A DNA stretch of 64,000 nt from Acidobacteriota bacterium (GTDB lineage: Bacteria > Acidobacteriota > Blastocatellia > Pyrinomonadales > Pyrinomonadaceae): NCBI GenBank assembly GCA_016703965.1, contig JADJBB010000025.1:186001-250000 (forward strand), written 5' to 3'. Positions 18,182 to 27,012 of the stretch are shown piece after piece. Numbering within the stretch: the stretch's first letter is position 1; every line of letters starts with the position of its first letter. Under the pieces are notes generated by a model. It worked only from the letters and a program-made list of their open reading frames with translations, did not search any database and was not told where the DNA came from. The translations under genes and the position numbers were made by a program.

Positions 18182-19141
18182 GTGCTAAGTCAAGTAGTTG
18201 AGTTAATTGAAAATAAGAACGTATTCGCGATCACGACACACATCAAACCGGATGGTGACGGCGTGGGGTCGTCTCTCGGATTATGTTGGTTACTCCGGTC
18301 TCTGGGAAAGGAGGCCGAGGTTATTGTGCACGGCGAAGTGCCGCCGGCCTACCGCAGCCTACCTGGAGCGGATGAGATTCGCGATGTAAGGTACGTCAAC
18401 GGAAAATATGATGCTGTTTTCGTGATCGAATGCAGCGACCTTAGCCGTCCGGGTATTGACGGCCTTGAAAGCCAATTCACTGTCAACATTGATCACCACG
18501 CGACCAGTGAGCATTTTGGCACAATAAACTGGATTGATTCCACGGCTTCGGCCGTGGGAGAAATGATCTACAATCTCTGCAAAGCGATCGGCGGCCGCAT
18601 CACAAAAGAGATCGCTGAATGTGTTTACATGGCTCTCGTGACCGATACCGGCTCATTTCACTTTCCAAATACATCCGACCGCACATTAAAAGTAGCCTCC
18701 GAACTTATCAAGGCCGGTGCTAAGCCTGAGAAGATAGGTGAGGCCGTTTACAATAATTACCCATGGTCGCGTATCGAACTTATGCGACAGGTGCTGGCTA
18801 CCGTCAAACGTAACGAGACTGGCCAGGTCGCATGCATGCGGCAGACATTGGAAATGCAGAAGCAAGCCGGAGCTATCGACGGTGATAACAACGGATTTGT
18901 GAATATTCCCCTAGCTGCCCGTGATGTCAAAGCTGTCGTCTATATGCGGGAGGTCGGGCCAAATAGGTTCAGAGCGAGCCTCCGTTCTAAAGGTGATATT
19001 AATGTCGCCCGAATTGCCGAACGCTTCGGCGGCGGCGGCCATAAGAATGCTTCCGGTTTAAGCATCGAAGGTGACTGGGACGAAAAGGAACGCGAGATAG
19101 TGGCGGCACTTGCCGCTGCGGTTGAGAAGGCCGGATCGTGA
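18182..19141 (+). CDS. nrnA: DHH-family phosphoesterase, NrnA-like
   Basis: A 319-residue DHH/DHHA1 protein likely to degrade nanoRNAs and/or pAp (oligoribonuclease/pAp phosphatase). Mn-binding motifs are visible in order: THIKPDGDGVGSS, a downstream acidic motif (VIECSDLSRPG), NIDHHATS with the family signature, and ALVTDTGSF. The C-terminal DHHA1 domain ends in FGGGGHKNASG. The start is GTG 18182, immediately after the heptamer spacer, with only a weak Shine-Dalgarno. It commonly follows rbfA in bacterial genomes, which supports the assignment. Substrate choice cannot be read from sequence. Confidence 0.88.
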   Translation: MLSQVVELIENKNVFAITTHIKPDGDGVGSSLGLCWLLRSLGKEAEVIVHGEVPPAYRSLPGADEIRDVRYVNGKYDAVFVIECSDLSRPGIDGLESQFTVNIDHHATSEHFGTINWIDSTASAVGEMIYNLCKAIGGRITKEIAECVYMALVTDTGSFHFPNTSDRTLKVASELIKAGAKPEKIGEAVYNNYPWSRIELMRQVLATVKRNETGQVACMRQTLEMQKQAGAIDGDNNGFVNIPLAARDVKAVVYMREVGPNRFRASLRSKGDINVARIAERFGGGGHKNASGLSIEGDWDEKEREIVAALAAAVEKAGS

Positions 19142-19198
19142 TATTAGCCGCACATCTGTTCCCACGCAGCGACCCCGGTCCAGTTTAAGATCCAAGAT

Positions 19199-19780
19199 AT
19201 GGCAGAAAAGCGCTATAAATGGCGACGCAACGATTACCGCGAAAACACGAAAGGGCTGCTCATGCTCAATACCGGTGACGGTAAGGGCAAAACGACAGCT
19301 GCGATCGGTGTAATGGTGCGTGCCGCTGGACGTGAAATGGAATGCTGTATGATCCAATTCATGAAGTCGCGAAGCGACCGCTACGGTGAACACGAGTCAT
19401 TTGAAAAACTAGGTATCGAGGTCCATACAATGGGCGACGGCTTTACCTGGGATACTAACGACAAATCACAGGACATTAAAACATCTGAGGAAACCTGGGC
19501 ACTGTGTGTTCAGAAGATGCGTGACGGGGATTACGATCTGCTAGTTTTCGATGAGCTGCTATACGTTCTGAGCTACGGTTTCTTGGATATTGACGCAATT
19601 CTTGATGAGATTCGCAGCGTCCGGCTGGAAAAACCGCATCTTCACATTATTTTAACAGGCCGAAATGTCGACAACGCTCTCGAAAAAGTCATCGCGGCGG
19701 CCGATCTCGTTACAGAAATGAAAGAGATCAAGCATCCCTTCCACGCCGGGATATTTGCTCAGCAGGGAATCGAGTTTTAG
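19199..19780 (+). CDS. cobO: Cob(I)alamin adenosyltransferase, CobO/BtuR type
   Basis: 193 residues; transfers the adenosyl group of ATP to cob(I)alamin or its precursors, making adenosylcobalamin. The P-loop GDGKGKTTAAIG is near residue 26. The family segments QFMKSRSDRYGEHE, TWDTNDKSQD and the Walker-B-like DLLVFDELLYVL follow, as does the end motif GRNVDNALEKVIAAADLVTEM. Length and motif order fit the CobA/CobO/BtuR family rather than the PduO family. No other cobalamin gene is nearby, so it may serve salvage. It begins 57 bases after the nrnA-like gene and is followed by pgpA 10 bases later. Confidence 0.92.
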   Translation: MAEKRYKWRRNDYRENTKGLLMLNTGDGKGKTTAAIGVMVRAAGREMECCMIQFMKSRSDRYGEHESFEKLGIEVHTMGDGFTWDTNDKSQDIKTSEETWALCVQKMRDGDYDLLVFDELLYVLSYGFLDIDAILDEIRSVRLEKPHLHIILTGRNVDNALEKVIAAADLVTEMKEIKHPFHAGIFAQQGIEF

Positions 19781-19790
19781 TCCTTAACTT

Positions 19791-20351
19791 ATGAAACAGG
19801 CGGTCGAGAAACGAAGCCCGTCGGGGTTGGTAGATTATTTTGCACTCGCGTTCACGACCTGGGGAGTTGGTTATCTTCCGGTTGCTCCGGGAACATTCGG
19901 GTCGATGGTCGCTGTTGCCTTTTACGTCGGACTCGAACGGTCACTCAAGTTCTTAGAGCAATCCGTTTTTCACTTATCAGGCCATACGGCTTCTTCCGAT
20001 GCGTGGACGCATTCCGGAATCGCAGTTTCGCTGGCTGTCTTTGTTCTCATCGGTATCTGGGCGTCGGGACGCTCGATCCCGCTTCTCGGAAATCTTGATC
20101 CCTCGCAAGCGGTTGTTGATGAATTGATGGGGCAGTTTATAACCTTTCTTTTCGTTCCATTCGGCCTTGCGTGGCCTCTGATCCTGGCCGGCTTTCTCCT
20201 CTTTAGGCTTTTTGATATTTGGAAGCCATATCCTATAGATGATCTGCAGATCCTGCCGGGCGGCATTGGCGTCTGTGCAGATGACATTGTTGCCGGCGTT
20301 TACGCCGGGATTTGTCTTGCGATTATTCACGCTGTTACGCTCATCGTATGA
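19791..20351 (+). CDS. pgpA: Phosphatidylglycerophosphatase A
   Basis: An inner-membrane enzyme of 186 residues that dephosphorylates phosphatidylglycerophosphate to phosphatidylglycerol. The family motifs are clear: GVGYLPVAPGTFGS near the N-terminus, the acidic QAVVDELMGQ, FRLFDIWKP and GGIGVCADDIVAGVYAG. Three or four hydrophobic helices lie between them. It includes an insertion of about 30 residues after the first helix (SLKFLEQSVFHLSGHTASSD) that is longer than in typical members. Its stop overlaps the next start (ATGA). Confidence 0.9.
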   Translation: MKQAVEKRSPSGLVDYFALAFTTWGVGYLPVAPGTFGSMVAVAFYVGLERSLKFLEQSVFHLSGHTASSDAWTHSGIAVSLAVFVLIGIWASGRSIPLLGNLDPSQAVVDELMGQFITFLFVPFGLAWPLILAGFLLFRLFDIWKPYPIDDLQILPGGIGVCADDIVAGVYAGICLAIIHAVTLIV

Positions 20352-21073
20352 AGTTCCACGTTCTGCCCGGCGATTCGCTGGTTGAAGAATTTAAAAAGAC
20401 CGGTATTGATGGCGAAGTCATCGTTTTTCGTGACGCGTTGATCGTCGGACCGGTCGAGGCGAAAACACCTGATGAATTCTGGGACGAACGGGCACGATTT
20501 ATTCTTACCGAATACGCTGAAGACGAGATCGTTTTCCACGAACGCGTTGCCGATGAGCTAGAGAAATTAGCTGAGATAGCGGAGGATGACCAGGTAAATC
20601 TCTGGTTCGAGTATGAATTGTTTTGCGGTGTGAACATGTGGTTTTGTCTCGCAAAACTAGCCGATTCAGGAGCAAATATTTACAGGGTCGAACCAGCGGT
20701 TCTGAGTGAAGACGACCGTTGGTCAGGTTTTGGCAGCCTTGGGGCCGACGAACTGCAGAGATGCTTCGATGCGAGGCAGTTATTCACGAGCGGAGACATT
20801 AAACTCGGGGCCGAGCTTTGGAACGCGTTTAGCCGTCGCGACTTTGATCGATTGCGGGAGCTTTTGAATTCGGACTCAACCCGTTTCCCATATCTTGCCG
20901 AAGTCGTCGAGGCTGCAGTCGATATAGATACTAGGCCGCATGAGATCCTAACCGAAATTCGATCAGAGGGAATCTCTGATCTTAACGCGATCTTTCCGGA
21001 ATTTACGAAACGTGCTGGAGTTTATGGCTTTGGCGATCTTCAGGTTCAGCGTTTACTGGAAAAGAGCTTCTAG
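20348..21073 (+). CDS. DUF1835-domain protein
   Basis: A 241-residue cytoplasmic protein starting at ATG 20348, which overlaps the pgpA stop by four bases. The N-terminal half (KFHVLPGDSLVEEFKKTG, EVIVFRDALIVGP, DEFWDERARFI) matches the DUF1835 pattern, and NLWFEYELFCGVNMWF is typical of the same family. The C-terminal half is acidic and helical (LWNAFSRRDFDRL). No catalytic motif is recognised and the function is unknown. Translational coupling with pgpA looks likely but does not define a role. It is convergent with corA, with only two bases between stop codons. Confidence 0.75.
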   Translation: MKFHVLPGDSLVEEFKKTGIDGEVIVFRDALIVGPVEAKTPDEFWDERARFILTEYAEDEIVFHERVADELEKLAEIAEDDQVNLWFEYELFCGVNMWFCLAKLADSGANIYRVEPAVLSEDDRWSGFGSLGADELQRCFDARQLFTSGDIKLGAELWNAFSRRDFDRLRELLNSDSTRFPYLAEVVEAAVDIDTRPHEILTEIRSEGISDLNAIFPEFTKRAGVYGFGDLQVQRLLEKSF

Positions 21074-21075
21074 AG

Positions 21076-22128
21076 TTACTCGCCTTCTTCAAAATCTTTT
21101 GCCTCGCGAGGTTTGACGATAACCTCATCGTCTTTTTGAAAGATCCAGCCCCGCCGCCAGAAATACACTAGCAGCAGAACAGTAATAACCAGCATCGTGC
21201 CAAGCGTAAGGAAATAACCGTGTTCGGATCTTAGCTCCGGCATATTCTCGAAATTCATCCCATAGATCCCGGCGATCAGGCTGAGCGGGAGAATGATCGA
21301 GGAGAGGACGGCGAGCGTTTTCATTACGTCGTTCGTCCGATTTCCAACGACTGCAAAATGGATATCAAATAATCCGGAAACGAGGTCTCTGTAGCCTTCG
21401 GAAAGATCCGAGATCCTCAGCAGATGATCGTGAACATCTCTGAAAAAAGGAAGGACATTTGTCGGAATGACCGGGAATTCACCGTGTGACATCCGGTAGA
21501 GAACTTCAAGTTGGCGTGACGAGATACGTCTTAGCCGGGCAACGCTGCGACGGATGTCCATTACCTCGCCGAGTATCGAATTGTTAGTGTGCCGCATATC
21601 AAGTACGCGGTCCTCAAGCTGATTGATCGCTTCGTCAAATTCATCAACTATCGGCATATACAGGTCGACAAGTTCATCGAGAATGTGATGAAGCAAATAT
21701 GCCGCTCCGCGTTTGCAGACAAATGTGCTGTTGCGGATCTTTTGCTTGACCGCCTTAATGCTTCGAAATCTGAGGACGTGAAACGTGACCACGAAATTCT
21801 CGCCAAGATAGCCGTCAAGTTCTTTAGTTACAAAATTTGAGGGATTCGTTTCGTTGGGCTTGATGCCGTGAACGATAAAGTACAGGTAATTCTCGAACGC
21901 TTCGACCTTCGGCTGATTGCGTGTCTCGACACAGTCTTCGACAGTTAGATGGTGGAACTTAAAAACGTTCAGCAGAACATCCTTGGCCTCGGCAAGGTGT
22001 TCTGCTGTTTCACCTTGCAGATCGACCCAAACGACATTGGTCTTATCCGCGATCAAAGCCGGGAGTTCATCTCGAGTGAATCCTTCCTCAACTTTCTCAG
22101 CGTCCTTACGGTAAACAAAAATCTCCAT
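21076..22128 (-). CDS. corA: CorA-family magnesium/cobalt transporter
   Basis: 350 residues. A long cytoplasmic funnel domain is followed by two C-terminal transmembrane helices, with the CorA signature YGMNFENMPEL in the loop between them (about residue 295). The N-terminal part shows WVDLQGE and the helix-rich middle LEDRVLDMRHTNNSILGEVMDIRR. It would move Mg2+ or related divalent ions across the inner membrane. The C-terminal tail is charged, as is usual. It is convergent with the DUF1835 gene. Confidence 0.93.
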   Translation of the reverse strand: MEIFVYRKDAEKVEEGFTRDELPALIADKTNVVWVDLQGETAEHLAEAKDVLLNVFKFHHLTVEDCVETRNQPKVEAFENYLYFIVHGIKPNETNPSNFVTKELDGYLGENFVVTFHVLRFRSIKAVKQKIRNSTFVCKRGAAYLLHHILDELVDLYMPIVDEFDEAINQLEDRVLDMRHTNNSILGEVMDIRRSVARLRRISSRQLEVLYRMSHGEFPVIPTNVLPFFRDVHDHLLRISDLSEGYRDLVSGLFDIHFAVVGNRTNDVMKTLAVLSSIILPLSLIAGIYGMNFENMPELRSEHGYFLTLGTMLVITVLLLVYFWRRGWIFQKDDEVIVKPREAKDFEEGE

Positions 22129-22244
22129 TTGGTTAGTGATCGGCTAAAACATTCTGCCACTACTCGCGATCAACTAACAACCCCTATACTCGATTCGAGC
22201 TTTTGTGTGGTTCCTTACAGACATTTTAGCCACAATTCGGGTAT

Positions 22245-22378
22245 TCTTTAAATAGCCTACACCTGTGGGTGCCGAATGCCTTGCTACGGTTTCCGGTATC
22301 GAAGGGTGAAAAGGTGTCGGGATTCGAATCGCCCGAAACAGAAGGATGGATCGTTGTAATCGACGTCCATCCTTTTTT
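22245..22378 (+). ncRNA. Possible structured leader or small RNA, unassigned
   Basis: About 130 non-coding bases end in a strong intrinsic terminator. Visible structure includes CACCTGTGGGTG and TCGGGATTCGAATCGCCCGA. I compared it by eye with cobalamin, glycine, c-di-GMP and other common riboswitches, SRP RNA, 6S RNA and tRNA. None fits convincingly. It could be a free small RNA or an attenuated leader of the ABC operon. No good promoter is seen. Confidence 0.3.
22342..22378 (+). terminator. Strong intrinsic terminator upstream of the ABC genes
   Basis: A 9-bp perfect stem (AAGGATGGA with TCCATCCTT), extended by an inner CG.T/ACG pairing, runs into six T residues. It lies 49 bases before the ABC start and has no coding gene upstream on the same strand. 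It therefore ends either a small RNA or an attenuated leader. Confidence 0.8.
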
Positions 22379-22426
22379 CGCGCGCTATCCGCTTAGGTTC
22401 ACGGCGTGATAATCTTGTTCTCGAAT

Positions 22427-23359
22427 ATGAGCGACGATACAGTAACTCTGAGAGTTGATAACGTAACGAAACGGTTCGGCGACTACACCGCTGTCGAGGG
22501 GCTTAGTTTTGACGTGCGTGCGGGGCGGGTTTTTGGATTTCTAGGCCCCAATGGAGCCGGGAAAACGACAACGATCCGAATGATCGTCGGGATCACCGCG
22601 CCTGATGAAGGAAAGATCGAGCTTTTTGGCGAGCATATGTCTCCAAACCTTCAGGATCGGATCGGATACCTGCCAGAGGAACGGGGCCTCTACAAAAAGA
22701 TGAAGATCGTCGATCAACTTCGCTATTTTGCGGCGTTGAAAGATATTCCCTCGGCGGTCGCTGACAAACGGATCGATCAGTGGCTCGAGCGGATGGGATT
22801 GAGTGAATGGAAGAATAAAAAGACAACGGATCTTTCGAAAGGGATGCAGCAAAAGGTCCAGTTCATTTCGACCGTGCTTCATGATCCGGACCTGCTGATC
22901 CTCGATGAACCATTCTCCGGCCTCGATCCGGTCAATGTCGAATTTATGATCGAGGTCCTTTCGGAATTCCGGCAAAAGGAAAAGACAATAATTTTCTCAA
23001 CACACCTGATGGAGACGGCCGAGCGGCTTTGCCATGACATTATTCTGATCAACAGGTCCCGCAAGGTCATAGGCGGCAGTCTGCGAGAGGTCAAGGCCGG
23101 ATACGGAAAAGACCTGATTGCATTACGAGCGACAGGTGGAGAAGCGGTGCTTGCGGACAGTGCACTGGTTGCGAGTATCGCTGAGCATTCGGATGAGTTG
23201 AGGATCGAACTCGCAAAGGGGGCCGATGCGCAGGATCTGCTCAGGAAATTGATAGCTTCCGAAGCGGTCGTCACTAAGTTCGAGAGGATCGAACCAAGCC
23301 TCAATGACATTTTTATAGATCAGGTTGGCGGACAGAAAGCCGCCGGAGCGAGCGTATAG
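22427..23359 (+). CDS. ABC-2 type transporter ATP-binding protein
   Basis: 310 residues starting at ATG 22427 (MSDDTVTLRVDNVTKRFG). Walker A GPNGAGKTT, signature DLSKGMQQKVQ, Walker B LLILDEPFSGLDP and the H-loop STHLMETAE are all present. The C-terminal 80 residues form the extra domain found in NatA-like exporters. It pairs with the permease 35 bases downstream. The substrate is unknown; NatA/NatB homologues have been linked to Na+ export, but many members of the family export other compounds. Confidence 0.9.
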   Translation: MSDDTVTLRVDNVTKRFGDYTAVEGLSFDVRAGRVFGFLGPNGAGKTTTIRMIVGITAPDEGKIELFGEHMSPNLQDRIGYLPEERGLYKKMKIVDQLRYFAALKDIPSAVADKRIDQWLERMGLSEWKNKKTTDLSKGMQQKVQFISTVLHDPDLLILDEPFSGLDPVNVEFMIEVLSEFRQKEKTIIFSTHLMETAERLCHDIILINRSRKVIGGSLREVKAGYGKDLIALRATGGEAVLADSALVASIAEHSDELRIELAKGADAQDLLRKLIASEAVVTKFERIEPSLNDIFIDQVGGQKAAGASV

Positions 23360-23394
23360 TAACGGTTTTTGTCTCGCGTTAACTATTTCCCGAT

Positions 23395-24747
23395 ATGCGA
23401 AAATTCCTCGCGGTTGTAAAACACGAATACCGAAAGATAGTTCTTAAGTGGACGTTCCTTCTTGGCACACTTCTCTTTCCGCTCCTTGGCGCGGGCTTTG
23501 CGGTGGTTCCCGCGATAATCTTTTCTCTTAAGGGGGAACCGACACGTGTGGTCATTGTCGATGCGTCGAATAAGATAGCCCCAAGATTAAAAGGGAACCT
23601 CTCGGCAGAGAGGATAACCGAGAAGGCACGAAAGGCGGCTAAAGACTCTTTGGGCGACCTGAATGCAACTCAAGAAGAAAAGATGAAAAGCGGAGCGAAC
23701 CAACTTGCTGCGGGTTTTGTCTTTATCGATTTCGACAATAACAACAAGTCGCCAGAGCAGATAAGGCAGGAATTGAATGCAAAAGCAGCTGCTGACGAGA
23801 TCGATGCATATCTTTTGATCCCGGCAAATATCGAAAAAACAGACGCCAAATACGAATTTCGATCCAGAAAGGCAGGCGACTTTGTGGCGAACGATACCCT
23901 GAAGGATGCCCTGAATGAGGCCGTAAGATCCGAGCGTCTCGCGGCGGCGAATATCGACGAAAAAATGCTTCAGGCGTTGAGCCAGAACGTTGATTTCGAG
24001 TCAAAATCGATCAATGAGAAAGGCGAAGAGAAAGACGGAGATGTCCTATTTATTGCTTCTCTGATCATCGGGATGATGATCTACATCAGCCTGACGATCT
24101 ATGGTCAGATAATCATGGGAGCGGTGGTCGAGGAAAAGGAGACGCGAATCGCTGAGATCCTATTTTCATCTGCAAGGCCCTTTGAACTGATGCTTGGAAA
24201 ACTCGTCGGGGTTGGCCTCGCCGGCCTGACGCAGCTCGGAATTTGGGTAGGGTCGCTGGTCGCCCTCGGAGTATTTTTATCGACTCAAGCCGATATGAGC
24301 CCGATACTGGGTTCACTTCCTCGGATCACGCCGGTTATGGTCGGGTATTTCTTCGCGTACTTTATCGTCGGCTACTTTACCTACGCGGCGATCTTTGCCC
24401 TAATTGGCTCAATGGTCACCACCGTGCAGGAAGGCGGACAATTTGCATTTCCTCCGATCATGATAATGCTGATCGGATTTTATTTCGGCTTTGCTGTGAT
24501 CCGCGACCCAAATTCAAGCCTTTCGTTCTGGGTCTCGATCGCACCATTTTTTGCTCCTTTGACGATGCCGATCAGGATATTGGCAGAAACTCCGCCTTTG
24601 TGGCAGATCGGACTGTCGTTATTCATCAACTGTCTCACAATAGCTGGGCTTGTTTGGCTTGCGGCTCGAGTATATCGCGTAGGAATGCTAATGTACGGCA
24701 AACGGGCTACCATTCCCGAAGTGTGGAAGTGGATAAGGCAGGCCTAG
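23395..24747 (+). CDS. ABC-2 type permease, NatB-like
   Basis: 450 residues. One N-terminal transmembrane helix (about 20-45) is followed by a large extracytoplasmic domain of about 170 residues. Five or six helices follow from about residue 215 (IASLIIGMMIYISLTIYG onward), with the conserved EEKETRIAEILFSSARPFELMLGK between the second and third. This is the usual ABC-2 (NatB) layout. It is encoded directly after its ATPase and forms an exporter with it. The next gene, a lipoprotein, starts 5 bases later and is probably co-transcribed. Confidence 0.88.
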   Translation: MRKFLAVVKHEYRKIVLKWTFLLGTLLFPLLGAGFAVVPAIIFSLKGEPTRVVIVDASNKIAPRLKGNLSAERITEKARKAAKDSLGDLNATQEEKMKSGANQLAAGFVFIDFDNNNKSPEQIRQELNAKAAADEIDAYLLIPANIEKTDAKYEFRSRKAGDFVANDTLKDALNEAVRSERLAAANIDEKMLQALSQNVDFESKSINEKGEEKDGDVLFIASLIIGMMIYISLTIYGQIIMGAVVEEKETRIAEILFSSARPFELMLGKLVGVGLAGLTQLGIWVGSLVALGVFLSTQADMSPILGSLPRITPVMVGYFFAYFIVGYFTYAAIFALIGSMVTTVQEGGQFAFPPIMIMLIGFYFGFAVIRDPNSSLSFWVSIAPFFAPLTMPIRILAETPPLWQIGLSLFINCLTIAGLVWLAARVYRVGMLMYGKRATIPEVWKWIRQA

Positions 24748-24752
24748 TCTAA

Positions 24753-25517
24753 ATGCGAGAACATCGAACATTTTTGGGTATTTTTCTATTTATATTCGCA
24801 CTAGGCATACTTGCGTGTCTCGGCTGCGGAACTACGCCGCCGCCGAAAAAGACATCCGTACCACCGCCCTCAGTGCCAATTCCGCCTGAGGCGGTTAAGG
24901 TGGATAAGCCAGTCAACGTGAGTTTCTCGACATATTCAACCGAATGGCCTGTGGGATGGCAATGGATCGATCCAGCTGAAGGCGAAAAGCCGACACCCAA
25001 GGACGTTAAGAAAGGCGTGCTGCGGGTGAAGATCCCGAGCGGAAAAGACCTCTACGGGGACAATATTTCCGCGCCGCGATATATGAAACCCATTACAGGT
25101 GATTTTCAGATCGAAACGCGGGTCAGATTTCTGCCGAAGGAGAACTATCAGGGCGCCGGTTTGCTTATATTTGTGGATGAAAGCCGATACCTCCGCTTCG
25201 AACGTGCCTACGGTGGAGTCAGCGGCGGCGGCGAGGGACTTCGAATTGATGTCCGAAGCCGGGAAAAGTACGTTCCGCTGGCAACTCCTGACGATCTTCA
25301 GACTCAGCTCGAGGAAGTCGACCTCAGGATAGTTCGGGAGGGCAAGGTTTTCACGGCCTACTGGCGTGAGAATGAGGATTCATCGTGGCGAGAAGCCGGC
25401 CAATACGAATCTGATTTTCCTGAGACGGTGCTTGCCGGGCTTGTTGCATGTAATACTGCGCGTGAGATAACCGCAGAATTCGCGTATATTAGGCTTTCAC
25501 CGCAAGGCAAGCCGTAG
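24753..25517 (+). CDS. Lipoprotein with DUF1349-like beta-sandwich domain
   Basis: 254 residues. The N-terminal helix ends in a lipobox-like LACLGC, so the protein is probably lipid-anchored. A Pro-rich linker (TPPPKKTSVPPPSVPIPPE) follows, then a concanavalin-like beta-sandwich (about 60-250) with MKPITGDFQIETRVRF and GAGLLIFVDESRYLRFER, as in DUF1349 proteins that bind or act on carbohydrate. No catalytic site is identified. Its position 5 bases after the permease suggests it is transcribed with the exporter, but a functional link is only inferred. Confidence 0.7.
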   Translation: MREHRTFLGIFLFIFALGILACLGCGTTPPPKKTSVPPPSVPIPPEAVKVDKPVNVSFSTYSTEWPVGWQWIDPAEGEKPTPKDVKKGVLRVKIPSGKDLYGDNISAPRYMKPITGDFQIETRVRFLPKENYQGAGLLIFVDESRYLRFERAYGGVSGGGEGLRIDVRSREKYVPLATPDDLQTQLEEVDLRIVREGKVFTAYWRENEDSSWREAGQYESDFPETVLAGLVACNTAREITAEFAYIRLSPQGKP

Positions 25518-25606
25518 GGTTTGTCCGAACTTCGCATTGATCCATAGCGTATGTTTCAGTAGACGATGCAACTGAGATTTAAGTCTAAAAACCAAGGAGC
25601 AAAGAT

Positions 25607-25858
25607 ATGTCTATCATTTGGCAGCTTTTCGTAGGATTGATAATTGGGGTATTAGCTAGATTGCTATTGCCTGGAAAAGAAGCGATATCGAGCGGTGTTA
25701 TCGGCTGGCTGGTGACTGCCGGTATCGGAATGGGTGGTTCGTTTATCGGAACGATGGTCGGCAGAGCGATCTGGAAGGACGATAAATACAACGCCGGATG
25801 GATCCTCTCGATCCTTGGAGCGATGGGACTTCTGGTCCTGTTCCGCTATATATTTTGA
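25607..25858 (+). CDS. GlsB/YeaQ/YmgE-family small membrane protein
   Basis: An 83-residue protein with three hydrophobic helices and the family pattern WQLFVGLIIGVLARLLLPGKE, GVIGWLVTAGIGMGGSFIG and WILSILGAMGLLVLFRYIF. Members are small stress-induced inner-membrane proteins (old name: transglycosylase-associated protein) without a defined biochemical function. An AAGGAG Shine-Dalgarno is well placed at about 25592. It stands alone between a lipoprotein gene and a convergent gene. Confidence 0.88.
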   Translation: MSIIWQLFVGLIIGVLARLLLPGKEAISSGVIGWLVTAGIGMGGSFIGTMVGRAIWKDDKYNAGWILSILGAMGLLVLFRYIF

Positions 25859-25909
25859 GCGTGATCCAATATAGATCTGACGCCGCCCGATCCCGATGGC
25901 GGCTATTCA

Positions 25910-26485
25910 TCACTTTATCTTCTTCTCTATACGGCGGTCTGGTATGAACCAGATCGCCGCCACTAATACATACAAGGCACCCGAAATACCCTGGTGGACG
26001 AACGCCAGCGGTATCGCCAGAATATAGCAGACCATCGATATCTTGCCCTTAAGATCCTTCCCGACTGCTGCTGCTAAAAGTTCATTGTCACCGCCCTCGT
26101 GCCTGACGATCTTTGCCTGCAGCATGGTGTAGGAAACGGCGCATAGGAGCAATATGAGCCCGTAAATCGCAGTCGGGAGCGGGGCGAAATGATTCTCGCC
26201 CATCCAGCCGGTCGCAAACGGGACCAGCGACAGCCAGAACAACAAGTGCATATTTGCCCACAGGATCTTGCCATTGACCTTTCGCGTCGCCTGGAGCATG
26301 TGGTGATGATTGTTCCAATAAATGCCGAGGTAAATGAAGCTCAGCACATAGGCCAGGAAGATCGGAAGCAATGGCTTCAGAGCTTCGAGGTCAGTCCCGT
26401 GCGGAACCTTAAGCTCAAGCACCATTATCGTCATGAGAATTGCAATGACGGCATCTGAAAATGCCTCGAGGCGGGTTTTATTCAT
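25910..26485 (-). CDS. TMEM175-family potassium channel protein (DUF1211)
   Basis: 191 residues with six hydrophobic helices. The diagnostic first helix is RLEAFSDAVIAILMTIMVLE, holding the R-x3-F-S-D motif of bacterial TMEM175 channels; these are K+-permeable tetramers. The HHHMLQATRKVNGKILWAN segment between helices two and three is also typical. Ion selectivity is taken from the family. The gene is 8 bases downstream of an uncharacterised gene on the same strand. Confidence 0.88.
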   Translation of the reverse strand: MNKTRLEAFSDAVIAILMTIMVLELKVPHGTDLEALKPLLPIFLAYVLSFIYLGIYWNNHHHMLQATRKVNGKILWANMHLLFWLSLVPFATGWMGENHFAPLPTAIYGLILLLCAVSYTMLQAKIVRHEGGDNELLAAAVGKDLKGKISMVCYILAIPLAFVHQGISGALYVLVAAIWFIPDRRIEKKIK

Positions 26486-26493
26486 ACGCCTTT

Positions 26494-26910
26494 CTATCCG
26501 TTCGCTTCTGACATCGTCTCGGGCAAAGCCATTTGTACAAGTCCGTCGAACGCAACATGATAGGCGACCCCTTTTACTGGAATGGCCATCTCTTCTTCAG
26601 TCGCACCTTCCGAATTCGCTATGCTAACGCTTGCGAAATAGCACGAAGCCCCATGCGCGGCGGCGTGTTTGACGAGTGTCTGAAACACCTCCTCACCCTC
26701 GATCCGGCCGCGTTTCGGGTACATGTCGGTTCGCACGACAAAAAATCCGGTCTCGCCGTCTTTGTTGCCGACTATTTGCGGATGAGTTTCGCGGTCGGCA
26801 AAAACATCGGCTGACTCTAGAGTCCAGCCTGCCTCTTCCAATTGCTTAAAAACGATCTCAACTCCAAAGGCGTGGATATCAGCCTCGGTCATCAATTCTC
26901 TTTCTTCCAT
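26494..26910 (-). CDS. Hypothetical cytoplasmic protein
   Basis: 138 residues, acidic, with no signal peptide or membrane helix. The C-terminal part (GEEVFQTLVKHAAAHGASCYFASVSIANSEGATEEEMAIPVKG) looks like a compact alpha-beta domain, but I recognise no family. It is just upstream of the TMEM175 gene (8-base gap) and probably co-transcribed. Codon use resembles its neighbours, so it is likely to be a real gene. Confidence 0.6.
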   Translation of the reverse strand: MEERELMTEADIHAFGVEIVFKQLEEAGWTLESADVFADRETHPQIVGNKDGETGFFVVRTDMYPKRGRIEGEEVFQTLVKHAAAHGASCYFASVSIANSEGATEEEMAIPVKGVAYHVAFDGLVQMALPETMSEANG

Positions 26911-27012
26911 TTACTCTATTTTACTTGTCGGACACGGAAAATCCCAACACAATTGTAAGTTTCAAAAGGCTAAGTTATTTCTACGACATTTTACGATGTT
27001 ATAGTATTGCCG

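Larger units (their letters stand above)
22129..22426. other. Divergent intergenic region, 298 bp
   Basis: This gap separates corA (minus) from the ABC exporter (plus). Its first 100 bases show no clear signal. The remainder carries the possible structured RNA and the strong terminator listed separately. Confidence 0.5.

Noticed and set aside
22300..22340. tRNA T-arm-like string (GGATTCGAATC)
   Set aside because: No matching acceptor stem, anticodon arm or CCA-side pairing around it.
22245..22340. Cobalamin riboswitch
   Set aside because: Some similar words (GAAGGGTGAAAAGGTG) but the conserved B12 box and the CCCGCAACTGT core are missing.
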